A DNA stretch of 53,579 nucleotides, from assembly GCA_035527715.1 (NCBI GenBank), contig DATKZY010000089.1, positions 1 to 53,579 on the forward strand. The letters are read 5' to 3'. The notes under the pieces were generated by a model. The model saw only the letters and a program-made list of their open reading frames with translations. It did not search any database and was not told the DNA's origin. Position 1 is the stretch's first letter, and each line of letters opens with the position of its first letter. A program made the position numbers and the translations under genes. Of this stretch, positions 1 to 7,447 are shown piece by piece. The stretch is from DSUN01 sp035527715. GTDB lineage: Bacteria; Planctomycetota; PUPC01; DSUN01.

Positions 1-170
1 CCCCGCTTCGGGGGCTGAGCCCTGGGTGCTCCCTTACCCACGGCTCCCAAAGCATCGCCGTGGGCTTTACTCCGCCACGCCCTGCGGGCGTTGGGTCAGC
101 TGCGGGATTGGGGGTGCCCGCGATAGTATCGCGCAACTGGCATTTCCGACCGAAGGAGATTACACGCACC
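1..170. repeat. Composite palindromic element, copy A (right half)
   Basis: The left end is cut by the window. Positions 1-17 match the right arm of the large stem of copies at 17082-17110 and 44110-44136. A hairpin follows, CCCACGGC (37-44) with GCCGTGGG (57-64), then the small CGCCC/GGGCG hairpin at about 78-90, and the terminal motif GGAGATTACACGCACC at 155-170. The same motif bounds the other two copies. No coding capacity is evident. Confidence 0.8.
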
Positions 171-178
171 CTCCCGCC

Positions 179-207
179 TTGACTTCTGGCGCCGTGGCTC
201 CTAGACT
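179..207 (+). promoter_or_regulatory. Promoter of the MazG-like gene
   Basis: TTGACT (179-184) and TAGACT (202-207) are separated by 17 nt. The -35 box begins 8 nt after the end of the palindromic element. The predicted start of transcription is near 214, leaving a leader of about 50 nt with a GAGAGGCG ribosome-binding site before the ATG at 264. Confidence 0.6.
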
Positions 208-263
208 GTGCGGCGTCACGGAACCATTCCCCTGGCTGCGTTTGCTGCGAGAGGCGACGGGCA

Positions 264-557
264 ATGACGATTGCGGACTTCCAGAAGCAGATGGCCGACC
301 TGTATCTCGAGCACGACACGCGCCGCGGCCTGGGCGGCACGTTCATGTGGTTCATGGAGGAGGTGGGCGAGCTTTCGACCGCCCTGCGCTCGGGCACCCG
401 CGAGGAGATCGAGAACGAGTTCGCCGACGCCTTCGCCTGGCTCACCACGCTGGCGAACCTGGCGGGGATAGATGCCGACGCCGCGGTGACGCGGAAGTAC
501 GGCGGCGGCTGCCCCTGCTGCAACACCAGCCCCTGCTCGTGCGTGCAGAAGCCGTGA
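264..557 (+). CDS. MazG-like nucleotide pyrophosphohydrolase
   Basis: A 97-aa protein of the all-alpha NTP pyrophosphatase superfamily (MazG/dUTPase type), whose members hydrolyse NTPs or dNTPs to the monophosphate and pyrophosphate. The family metal site is visible as two acidic pairs, E33/E36 (EEVGE) and E52/D55 (NEFADAF). It is a single short domain, like other archaeal/bacterial MazG-like proteins and unlike the two-domain E. coli MazG. The C-terminus is odd: six cysteines within residues 79-94 (CPCCNTSPCSC region), which suggests an added metal site. The ATG is preceded by GAGAGGCG. It stands alone behind its own promoter, 103 bp before the next small gene. The substrate cannot be told from sequence. 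Confidence 0.85.
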   Translation: MTIADFQKQMADLYLEHDTRRGLGGTFMWFMEEVGELSTALRSGTREEIENEFADAFAWLTTLANLAGIDADAAVTRKYGGGCPCCNTSPCSCVQKP

Positions 558-660
558 GGCGAGCGCGGGGGATGGGGCGGGGTCGTCCCTGCGGGATTGC
601 CATGCCGCGCGCGGGGTGGTAAAATGGGGGGGGGGAGCCGGGAGGCGATGGAGGCGTGAG

Positions 661-795
661 ATGCGACGCGTCGTGCCTTGGGTGCTGCTCGCCGTGTTCG
701 TGGGCCTGGCTGTGGCTGGACTGGTGTTCGGGACGCTGACGCCGGTGTTCCAGAAGGCGATCCGCATCTGCCGCGAGTGCATCGGGATTGGATGA
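661..795 (+). CDS. 44-aa membrane peptide with CxxC tail (CD1871A-like)
   Basis: A small gene, easily missed, encoding 44 residues: one transmembrane helix (about residues 4-26) and a conserved-looking tail, KAIRICRECIGIG, that ends the protein. From memory, this tail closely resembles the CD1871A family of CxxC/CXC-motif peptides that occur beside 4Fe-4S membrane proteins, and the next gene here is exactly such a protein. GGAGGCG lies 8-14 nt upstream of the ATG. I infer that it is a small membrane subunit or metal/thiol partner of the ferredoxin-like protein at 983-1798. Its biochemical role is not known to me. Confidence 0.7.
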   Translation: MRRVVPWVLLAVFVGLAVAGLVFGTLTPVFQKAIRICRECIGIG

Positions 796-982
796 GCTCT
801 GCGTTCCCGTGTGGTCGGCCCTTCGGCGACGCTGAGGAGAGGGCGACGCGGGCGCAGGGGATGAATGGATGGCTGGATGAATGGATGTCTGGCAATCATC
901 CAATCATCCATTCCTCCATCCATCCCCTTCTGAATCGGGGCATGGCGTCTGCTTGCAGGCGTAGACCGCCGTAGGATGAGGA
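796..982. repeat. Intergenic GGATG/CATCC palindrome
   Basis: The space holds a degenerate inverted repeat at 857-927. The left arm is built of GGATG(AAT) units and the right arm of CATCC units, around a short AT-richer loop (CAATCATCCAATC). The same kind of element lies at 40648-40731. No promoter or gene is evident elsewhere in the interval. Confidence 0.65.
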
Positions 983-1798
983 ATGATCCGGCGAGTTGTG
1001 CAGAGCATCGCCGCGCTGGTCTTCAACCCCTGGCTGCCGAACTTCCTGACGGGGAAGCTGTACACGGGGAAGCTGAAGAACGCGTGCGTGCCGGTGCTGA
1101 ACTGCCATTCGTGCCCGGCGGCCACGGGCGCGTGCCCCATCGGCGGGCTCCAGGCGGCGATTGGCGCCAAGCCGTTCAACTGGATCACCCTGCACGTGGT
1201 GGGCCTGCTGGGGGTCATCGGCGCCGTAAGCGGGCGCTTCGCCTGCGGGTGGCTGTGCCCGTTCGGCTACATTCAGGACGGGTTGCACAAGATCCCGTCG
1301 CCGAAGCTGCGGGTGCCCCGGGTGCTCGAGTGGGGGAAGTACGCGGTGCTGGTGGTGCTGGTGATCGCGCTGCCGGCGCTGTGGGTGGACGAGTTCGGCT
1401 ACAGCACGGGGCCGTGGTTCTGCAAGGTGCTGTGTCCCGCGGGCACGCTGGAGGGGGCGGTGCCGCTGCTGACGGCGGGCGCCGAGCGGATTCCCGCGAA
1501 GCCGTATTACCTGATCCTCAAGACCGCGATCCTCGTGGTGTTCCTGGGCTGGATGGTGGTGAGCAAGCGCCCCTTCTGCCGCGTGGCCTGCCCGCTGGGG
1601 GCCGTCTACGGGCTGCTCAACCGCCACAGCCTCCTGCGGATGCGCGTGGATGAGGCCAAGTGCATCCGCTGCAACCTGTGCCAGAAAACGTGTCCCGTGG
1701 ACCTGCGCGTCTACGAGCGGGCCAACCCCGCGGAGTGCGTCCGCTGCCTGAGCTGTCAGAAGAGCTGCCCCAAGCAGGCCGTGAGCTTCGGCCCGTAG
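983..1798 (+). CDS. NapH/CcoG-like polyferredoxin membrane protein
   Basis: A 271-aa integral membrane 4Fe-4S protein. Three CxxxCP motifs of the NapH/NosR/CcoG type are visible (CGWLCPFG, CKVLCPAG, CRVACPLG), each next to a hydrophobic segment, plus an N-terminal Cys group (CHSCPAATGACP). The C-terminus is a bacterial 2[4Fe-4S] ferredoxin domain with two CxxCxxCxxxCP clusters (CIRCNLCQKTCP and CVRCLSCQKSCP). Proteins of this type pass electrons between the quinone pool or cytoplasm and periplasmic or membrane acceptors. The ATG is chosen because AGGATGAGG lies just upstream. It sits between the CxxC peptide and a duplicated-domain membrane protein 25 bp downstream, which suggests one membrane redox unit. 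The partner oxidoreductase is not in the window. Confidence 0.85.
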   Translation: MIRRVVQSIAALVFNPWLPNFLTGKLYTGKLKNACVPVLNCHSCPAATGACPIGGLQAAIGAKPFNWITLHVVGLLGVIGAVSGRFACGWLCPFGYIQDGLHKIPSPKLRVPRVLEWGKYAVLVVLVIALPALWVDEFGYSTGPWFCKVLCPAGTLEGAVPLLTAGAERIPAKPYYLILKTAILVVFLGWMVVSKRPFCRVACPLGAVYGLLNRHSLLRMRVDEAKCIRCNLCQKTCPVDLRVYERANPAECVRCLSCQKSCPKQAVSFGP

Positions 1799-1823
1799 CG
1801 GGCGCGGGAAGAAGGAGGCCGCC

Positions 1824-3284
1824 ATGGACCTCTCGACCAAGCTGCGCGAGAAGCACGAGAAGGCGATTCGCTCCAGCCGCATCAAGCTCGTCGCCATGGT
1901 CATCCTGCTGATCGTCGTCCTCGTGGTCATGTGGGAGCTGAACCGCGTGGGACGCCAGGCGATGGAGAAGGGCGACACGTTTTCGCAGGAGGAGGAGGCC
2001 GCGCCGGCCCCGCCGCCGATTGACACGAAGGCGAAGGCCAAGCTGCCCGAGGGCGAGGCCCCCGACGTCGCGCCCCTCGCCCCCGCCAAGGAGCCGGCCC
2101 ACCTCCCCGCCCGCAAGGAGGATGCCGAGAAGAAGTTCCCAACCGTCACCGACCCCAAGGTGCTCGAACAGGTGCTGGACCAGAACGCCGAGCTGGAGCG
2201 CGACCCGTTTCTGCACGTGCTCTGGCGCGTGTGGCAGGACACGCCGGAGAAGCTGCGTGCCGAGGCGGACCCGCCGGTGGCCTGGCCCGCGCTGTGGGAC
2301 GACGGGTCGGCCCACCGCGGCAAGGCCCTCCGCGCGGCCGGCGAGCTGGTGCAGATCTGGGAGCTCGACCTGCCCGAGAACCCCGCGGGCCTGCCCAAGC
2401 TGTTCGCCTACCGCATCCGCGCCGAGGGCGCGCCCCCGAACTCCAAGGGCCACCTGTACGACGTGTTCGCCGTCGAGAAGCTCAAGGGCGCCCGCCGCTA
2501 CGACCGCGTGATCGCCTACGGCCGCTTCTTCAAGGCCATGGTGAGCGAGGCGAAGCGGCTCGACGACCCCGACTTCCACATCGCCGTGGTGATCGCGCGC
2601 GCCTTCGAGCGGCCCACGTATCTCGAGGAGCCGCGCATCCCCGGGCCGATCGTGGACGGCAATCGGGCCGAGGCCCGCCCGCTCTACTGGCTGCTGAAGC
2701 GCGCGCGCGACATCCCCTTCGAGGAGCTGAAGGCCCAGGCGAACAGCAGGCTGACCTATCACGACTTCACGCTCTGGCCCGAGCGCTATCGCGCCCTGCC
2801 CGTGGCCATCAGCGGCGAGCTGCGCCGCCTCATCCGCATCTCGCTCCCCGACAACCTGCTCGACATGCCCGACGTCTTCTACGGCCAGATCGCCGACCAG
2901 GACCGCAAGATGAACACCTTCTTCTGCATCCACGTGCCCGAGGGGGTGCACCACAAGGACCCGGTCGTCCTCTACGGCTACTTCCTGAAGAAGTGGACCT
3001 ACAAGAGCGAAGGCGACTACGAGGTCACCAGCCCCATCTTCGTGGCCCAGCGCCTGCGCATCCTTGACTACGGGGAGGGGGGGTCGGGGCAGGTGCTGGG
3101 GATTGCCCTGGCCGCGGTGGTGGGGGCGACGGCGCTCGCCCTTGGGGTGGCCATCGTGGTGAGCCGCCGGCGCGACCGGAAGGCCGACGACGCCCGCCGC
3201 CAGCGCGAGGCCGCGCGCATCCAGGCCAAGCTCCACCCGCCCGAGGACAAGCCCGAGGAGCCCGGCCCGCCCGCCGAGCCGTAG
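1824..3284 (+). CDS. Double-anchored membrane protein with duplicated domain
   Basis: A 486-aa protein of no family I recognise. It has a transmembrane helix near residues 20-40, a Pro/Ala/Glu-rich linker, then two copies of one beta-rich domain. The first is about residues 165-255 (GELVQIWELDLPEN ... YDRVIAYGRFFK), the second about 325-410 (GELRRLIRISLPDN ... KDPVVLYGYFLKK). A second transmembrane helix (about 420-445) is followed by a basic, Pro-rich cytoplasmic tail. The shared pattern is GEL-x2-I-x4-LP-x-N with a later D-x-V-x2-YG-x-F-x-K, reminiscent of small OB- or SH3-like barrels. A strong GAAGGAGG site precedes the ATG. Its 25-bp spacing from the polyferredoxin implies cotranscription. 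Confidence 0.75.
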   Translation: MDLSTKLREKHEKAIRSSRIKLVAMVILLIVVLVVMWELNRVGRQAMEKGDTFSQEEEAAPAPPPIDTKAKAKLPEGEAPDVAPLAPAKEPAHLPARKEDAEKKFPTVTDPKVLEQVLDQNAELERDPFLHVLWRVWQDTPEKLRAEADPPVAWPALWDDGSAHRGKALRAAGELVQIWELDLPENPAGLPKLFAYRIRAEGAPPNSKGHLYDVFAVEKLKGARRYDRVIAYGRFFKAMVSEAKRLDDPDFHIAVVIARAFERPTYLEEPRIPGPIVDGNRAEARPLYWLLKRARDIPFEELKAQANSRLTYHDFTLWPERYRALPVAISGELRRLIRISLPDNLLDMPDVFYGQIADQDRKMNTFFCIHVPEGVHHKDPVVLYGYFLKKWTYKSEGDYEVTSPIFVAQRLRILDYGEGGSGQVLGIALAAVVGATALALGVAIVVSRRRDRKADDARRQREAARIQAKLHPPEDKPEEPGPPAEP

Positions 3285-3301
3285 GAGAGGGGAGGGGACC
3301 A

Positions 3302-3377
3302 ATAGGACATATGGGGCCTATGGGACGGAAGGCGACGCCTCCTGTCCCGTTCGTCCCATGGGTCCCATAGGTCCTAT
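3302..3377. repeat. GGGACC/ATGGGAC-type inverted repeat
   Basis: Arms at 3302-3327 and 3352-3377 pair at about 22 of 26 positions. It lies between two convergent genes (ends at 3284 and 3404), where it could also stop transcription from both sides. A relative is at 34981-35052. Confidence 0.7.
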
Positions 3378-3403
3378 CTGGGCGCGGCAGGGGCCCCGCC
3401 CCG

Positions 3404-4714
3404 TCACTCTTCCAGGTTATGCCGGTTGCGATACCACCAGGCGAGCCAGGCGCGCTTGTCGTGGGCGAAGTCCTGGCCCGTCAGGGTGCGGAGGGTGTTG
3501 TAGGCGGCCTCGTTGAAGAAGAAGGGGTCCTCGGTGTCCCGCTCGAGGTTCGGGTCCAGGCCCCAGTTCGTGCTGTCGGTGATGGGCACGGCGATCTGGT
3601 TGCCCATCGCGTCGGTCACGATGGCCATGTCGGCCAGCGAGTTGGTGCTGAGGTTGATGTTCAGCGGGGGCAGCTCGTCGTCCTTCTCCTTGATCTGGAA
3701 TCGGACGGTGAGGGCGTTGACGAGGGCGGGGACGGCTCGCGCGTCGCCGAGGCCGGCGAGGGCCTCGGAGGCCCGGCGGAGCACGCGGCGGGCCGTGGCG
3801 CGCCCGGCCTTGTCGCTCCCCAGGCGCACCCGCGAGCTGGTGAAGCGGTGGAGGAGGCCGACGAAGTAGGCGGCGTTCTCGACGTCGCGCTGGGCGGCGA
3901 GGGCCTTGGTGGCGGCGGCCCGCACGCGGCCGTCTATGTCGCGCAGGGCGGTCTTGCGCAGCAGGTCGGCCGTCTCGTCGCCCCGCTGGTCGGCCAGGAG
4001 GCCCACGAGGGCGAGGCGCACGTCGTTCGTGCGGTCGCGCGGGGCCTCGATGGCCTCCTTGATCATCTCCTCGAGCACGTAGCGCAGGGCGGCGTTGGGC
4101 AGGTCGCGGGGCCGGTCGCCGATGGCCTCGGCGAGGCGCTCGGCGACGGCCTGCTCGGTGACGGGCCGCGCGGCGATGAGCTGGCGGACGCGGCGGACCC
4201 AGGCGGCGATGACCTCGCGCTGCTCGCCCCGCAGGCGCTCCTGCTCGCTCACCCACTTGTCGCCCACCCGCACCAGGCCGTCGGCCTTCTTCGCCTCGGC
4301 CTCGGTGAGCCACGTGCCGTCGCGCTGCACGTAGCCGAGCCTGGCCCGGGCGCCCTTGTGATTGGGGTCGAGCGCGATGGCCTTCTCGAACTCCTGCCGC
4401 GCCTCGCGGAACAGCTTCTGGTCCTGGCACCAGAGGCCCAGCTTGTAGCGGCCGTCCGCGTCGTCCTCCTTCACCTTCGCCGCGGTCTCGCGGTACACGT
4501 CGAGCGGGGTGGCCTTGACCTCGATGCGCGCGACGTCGGCCGCCTTCAGCGTGACCTTGCCGGCCGCGGTGCGCACGACCAGCTCGGTCGCCGTCCGCGA
4601 CACGATGGCCCCCTCGACGCGGCCGCCGGACCGCAGGTGAACGACATCGCCCGCCGCGCGGCCGGCGGCCAGGGCCAGCAGGCTCCCCAGCAGAATGAGT
4701 GGCTGGCTTCTCAT
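3404..4714 (-). CDS. Secreted HEAT/TPR repeat protein
   Basis: A 436-aa protein with a signal peptide (MRSQPLILLGSLLALAAGRAAG). A small SH3/Sm-like domain follows (DVVHLRSGGRVEGAIV..., residues 23-75), then a TPR-like stretch (about 85-120: RYKLGLWCQDQKLFREA), a charged linker, and HEAT-type helical repeats (about 200-330). No catalytic motif is seen, so a scaffold role in the periplasm is likely. The frame stays open upstream to 5383, but the start at 4714 is supported by GAGGAGCG 8 nt upstream, a signal peptide beginning there, and a promoter at 4745-4774. The protein at 32614-33351 has a similar N-terminal barrel. Confidence 0.8.
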   Translation of the reverse strand: MRSQPLILLGSLLALAAGRAAGDVVHLRSGGRVEGAIVSRTATELVVRTAAGKVTLKAADVARIEVKATPLDVYRETAAKVKEDDADGRYKLGLWCQDQKLFREARQEFEKAIALDPNHKGARARLGYVQRDGTWLTEAEAKKADGLVRVGDKWVSEQERLRGEQREVIAAWVRRVRQLIAARPVTEQAVAERLAEAIGDRPRDLPNAALRYVLEEMIKEAIEAPRDRTNDVRLALVGLLADQRGDETADLLRKTALRDIDGRVRAAATKALAAQRDVENAAYFVGLLHRFTSSRVRLGSDKAGRATARRVLRRASEALAGLGDARAVPALVNALTVRFQIKEKDDELPPLNINLSTNSLADMAIVTDAMGNQIAVPITDSTNWGLDPNLERDTEDPFFFNEAAYNTLRTLTGQDFAHDKRAWLAWWYRNRHNLEE

Positions 4715-4744
4715 GTCGTCGCGCTCCTCGCAGCCCCCAGCACC

Positions 4745-4774
4745 ATTATAGGCCGCCGTCGCACGGCAAATCAA
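4745..4774 (-). promoter_or_regulatory. Promoter of the HEAT/TPR gene
   Basis: Read on the minus strand, TTGATT (4774-4769) is 18 nt from a perfect TATAAT (4750-4745). It overlaps the stop codon of the upstream gene. The predicted start near 4738 gives a leader of about 24 nt. Confidence 0.65.
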
Positions 4775-5103
4775 CAGGTCAGGCTGCGCACGCACTCCAT
4801 CAGCATGCGCACGCCCGAGCGCAGCACGACCCGCGCCTCGTAGAGCCGCTGGAGCGTGGCGAGGACGAACTCCTTGAACTGCTCGATGGACTCGAACCGC
4901 TTGAGGTCCATCTGCTGGAACAACGATCTCGTCCTGTGCACGTCGCGTGCCTGGCGCTCGAAGACGGCGAGGTTTTCGAGCGTGACGTCGCGGAAGTCGC
5001 CGTGCCGCTCCTTGTAGAGGGCCTCGGACAGGCGGAGCTCCTCCTCCAGCACGCCCATGCGAGCCACCAACACATCGCGGAACCGCTCGATCGTCTCTCG
5101 CAC
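4771..5103 (-). CDS. Coiled-coil protein, unknown function
   Basis: A roughly 110-aa, almost wholly helical, charged protein (RETIERFRDVLVARMGVL..., LEEELRLSEALYKERHG...) with coiled-coil character and no known motif. The frame has an ATG at 5145, but the -10 box TACAAT ends only 2 nt before it, so that ATG would lie outside the transcript. The GTG at 5103, 8 nt after GGAGG (5116-5112), is the better start. The gene is followed at once by the HEAT/TPR gene, whose -35 box overlaps its stop. The function is unknown and no homologue is recognised. Confidence 0.7.
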   Translation of the reverse strand: MRETIERFRDVLVARMGVLEEELRLSEALYKERHGDFRDVTLENLAVFERQARDVHRTRSLFQQMDLKRFESIEQFKEFVLATLQRLYEARVVLRSGVRMLMECVRSLTC

Positions 5104-5147
5104 GGCGTGGGCCTCCGAGGCGCCGCCTGCTCCCGCCCTCCTCATAG

Positions 5148-5176
5148 ATTGTAGCCCAGAAACCCCGACGGGTCAA
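5148..5176 (-). promoter_or_regulatory. Promoter of the coiled-coil gene
   Basis: On the minus strand, TTGACC (5176-5171) is 17 nt from TACAAT (5153-5148). This position decides the start codon of the gene below it, at 5103 rather than 5145. Confidence 0.7.
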
Positions 5177-5319
5177 CCAGGGGGATTGACAGGGGTATGG
5201 CCCCCAGTCCTGGGGATGCCTTCGTTCTCTTCCAATCGTCCTCGTCCTCGTCCGTCGTCCTCGTTCTCGACTCTTCTCCTCGCAAGCCAGGGGGATCGAG
5301 GACGATTGGGCCGGAACGG

Positions 5320-5349
5320 TTGACAATGCCCCGCTTCGCGGGCTATCAT
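5320..5349 (+). promoter_or_regulatory. Promoter placing the start codon at +1 (leaderless)
   Basis: TTGACA (5320-5325), 18 nt, TATCAT (5344-5349). The ATG at 5356 begins 7 nt after the -10 box, which is where transcription should start. No ribosome-binding site fits between them. Confidence 0.65.
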
Positions 5350-5355
5350 TCGAAT

Positions 5356-7188
5356 ATGTGGAGAGCACTGGTGTGCAGCGCACTCGTGGCGGTGGCGCTC
5401 GCCGCCCGGGCGGTCGAAATCCCCCGGGCCGACGACCCCGACCACTTCACCCCCGCCGACAAGTCGGCCATGCTCGCCCTCGCGCGCCGACGGCTCGCCG
5501 GGAAGGACGCCCCGGCCTTCGACCCCGCCACGATGCCCGCCAAGCTGCTCCGCTCGACCGGGCGGCCCCTCCTCCTCTCCGCTCACTGGCCGGGCCGGGA
5601 GCCGCTCATCGCCGTGGCGGCGAGTGGCTCGCTCTTCGAGCAGCTCGCCGAAGCGGGGCGCCGCCTCCGCCAGCAGGCCACGGCCGCGGTGCTCGGGGCC
5701 GCGCGCCTCAAGCTCGACCTCGTCGCCTCATCGGCGAAGCTCGACGTCGCGGCCGGCACCCCCCTCGTCCTCGGCATCGAGGGCATCTGCCTCCGCGATG
5801 CCGGCGGCGAGCGCTTTCTGCCGCCCAGCGAGGCCCTGCGCCTCAATCTGGCCAGCGGCGAGGCATTCGTCCGCCACGCCCTCGGCAGGCTGAAGGCCCC
5901 CGCAGGTGGACTCCGCGACGTGGCTATCGAACGCTTCTCGACCGCGAGCTTCATCGAGCGGGGGCCCGGAGGGGCCGGCGGGCCGCCCGTGGACCTCGTT
6001 CGCGGCATGCCCCTCGTGGAACGCTTCACCCGAGCCGACCTGTTGGCGGCCTGCGAGGCCGCGGGCGACTACCTCCTGCGCGTCCAGAAGCCCGATGGCA
6101 CCTTCCACTACCTCTACGATGCGGCGAAGGACGCGACCGATGGCCCCGCCAGGGGGGCCGCTGCGTCCGACCCGACCGATTCGCCCGAGTATGTCACCCG
6201 CCACGCGGGCACGGCGTGGAGCCTGGCCCAGCTCTACGGGGCGACGGGGCGGCGGCGCTTCCGCGACGCCGCCAGCCGCGCCCTCGAATGGCTCGTCGGC
6301 CGCCTGCGCGCCCGCGACGACATGGCCTGGGTGGAGCAGGGCGGCGAGGGCCACCTCGGCGCCTCGGCCCTCGCGGCCGTCGCGCTCCTCGAATACCGCG
6401 CCGCCCGCGGCACCCGCCGCCACGACCGCGCGATTCGCCAGCTCGGGCGCTTCCTCGTGTTCATGCAGCGCGACGACGGCTTCTTCCACAGCCACTACGC
6501 CCCGAGGGAGCGCCGCGGCCACATCCCCGACGGCCACGTGCCCCTCTTCGCCCCGGGCGAGGCGTTCCTGGCGCTCGTGCGCCTCCAGCGCGCGGTGCCC
6601 GAGGCCGCCTGGCAGCGGGCCGCCGCCAAGGCCGCCGACTTCATGGCCGCGCAGCGCGACGCCTGGCACTACGAGCACGACCTGCCCATGATCCACCCCG
6701 ATTCCTGGACGATGATGGCCCTCGACGAGCTGCACGCCCAGGGGTCCGCCCGGCGGGTGCACGCCGACTACTGCCTCTTCCTCGCCCGCGAAATCCTCGA
6801 GGAGCAGGAGACCCCTGCCTCCGCCCGCTGGCGCGACCACGTGGGCGCCCCGCGCGCCGCCATCGAGGCCCCGCAGAGCGCCGTGGCCGCCGGCCGCGCC
6901 GAGGGGCTGCTCGCCGCCTGGCGCCTCGCGCGGCGCATGGGCGTGGCCGCCGACGACTATCGCCGAGCCATCCTTCTCTCCGCCTGCTTCCAGCTCGCCC
7001 ACCAGTACGGCGCCGTCAACAGCTACCTCCTGCCCAACCCCGCCCGCGCCGCGGGCGGCTTCTACGCCAGCTACGCCGACCACTCGGTCCGCGTGGACTA
7101 CGTTCAGCACAACCTCAGCTCCCTCCTCGGGCTGGCCGAACTCCTCGGGGCCGAGGGGAAGAATGCGTCCACAGATTGCACAGATTGA
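5356..7188 (+). CDS. Secreted alpha/alpha-toroid protein
   Basis: A 610-aa protein with a signal peptide (MWRALVCSALVAVALAARAVE). The N-terminal domain (about residues 25-225) opens with a TPADKSAMLALAR segment that recalls AMMECR1 proteins, though I cannot confirm this. The rest (about 230-600) is a helical toroid like terpenoid cyclases or glycosidases, with repeated QxxDGxF signatures (VQKPDGTFHYLYD, MQRDDGFFHSHY) and RHAGTAWSLAQLYG. No clear catalytic DxDD motif is seen. The start follows the promoter directly (leaderless). The last codons (NASTDCTD) are written by the CACAGATT repeat that begins at 7169, so the native end was probably earlier. Confidence 0.75.
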   Translation: MWRALVCSALVAVALAARAVEIPRADDPDHFTPADKSAMLALARRRLAGKDAPAFDPATMPAKLLRSTGRPLLLSAHWPGREPLIAVAASGSLFEQLAEAGRRLRQQATAAVLGAARLKLDLVASSAKLDVAAGTPLVLGIEGICLRDAGGERFLPPSEALRLNLASGEAFVRHALGRLKAPAGGLRDVAIERFSTASFIERGPGGAGGPPVDLVRGMPLVERFTRADLLAACEAAGDYLLRVQKPDGTFHYLYDAAKDATDGPARGAAASDPTDSPEYVTRHAGTAWSLAQLYGATGRRRFRDAASRALEWLVGRLRARDDMAWVEQGGEGHLGASALAAVALLEYRAARGTRRHDRAIRQLGRFLVFMQRDDGFFHSHYAPRERRGHIPDGHVPLFAPGEAFLALVRLQRAVPEAAWQRAAAKAADFMAAQRDAWHYEHDLPMIHPDSWTMMALDELHAQGSARRVHADYCLFLAREILEEQETPASARWRDHVGAPRAAIEAPQSAVAAGRAEGLLAAWRLARRMGVAADDYRRAILLSACFQLAHQYGAVNSYLLPNPARAAGGFYASYADHSVRVDYVQHNLSSLLGLAELLGAEGKNASTDCTD

Positions 7189-7409
7189 CACAGACAGGAG
7201 AAGGGACAGTTGGGGCTCAAAGCCATGGTGGCTTTTCTGTCCTATCCGTGTAATCCGTGCAATCAGTGGTTGTCCTCTTCTCCGTTGCTGTGAAGAGGGA
7301 ACTGACCACGGATCACACGCATGGGCACCGACACAGGAGCAGCCTGACCCGGGCTTCAGCCATGGTTGCCTGTCCTGTCCTATCTGTGTGAATCTGTAGC
7401 AATCTGTGG
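7169..7409. repeat. Two tandem CACAGATT-type palindromic units
   Basis: Unit 1 (7169-7269) and unit 2 (7306-7409) have the same plan: a left arm CCACAGATTGCACAGATT or CCACGGATCACACGCAT with ACACAGG, a core with (A)GCCATGGTGGC or (A)GCCATGGTTGC, and a right arm CCTATCCGTGTAATCCGTG or CCTATCTGTGTGAATCTGT ending in GTGG. The arms are inverted copies. The 260-bp gap between genes is almost entirely this repeat, with no clear promoter. Confidence 0.75.
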
Positions 7410-7447
7410 ACGGATCTGTCTCTTCGTCCTTCTGTGGTTGAGCCACG

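Noticed and set aside
857..927. CRISPR array from regular GGATG units
   Set aside because: Units are 4-8 bp, without spacers, and form inverted arms; no cas gene in the window.
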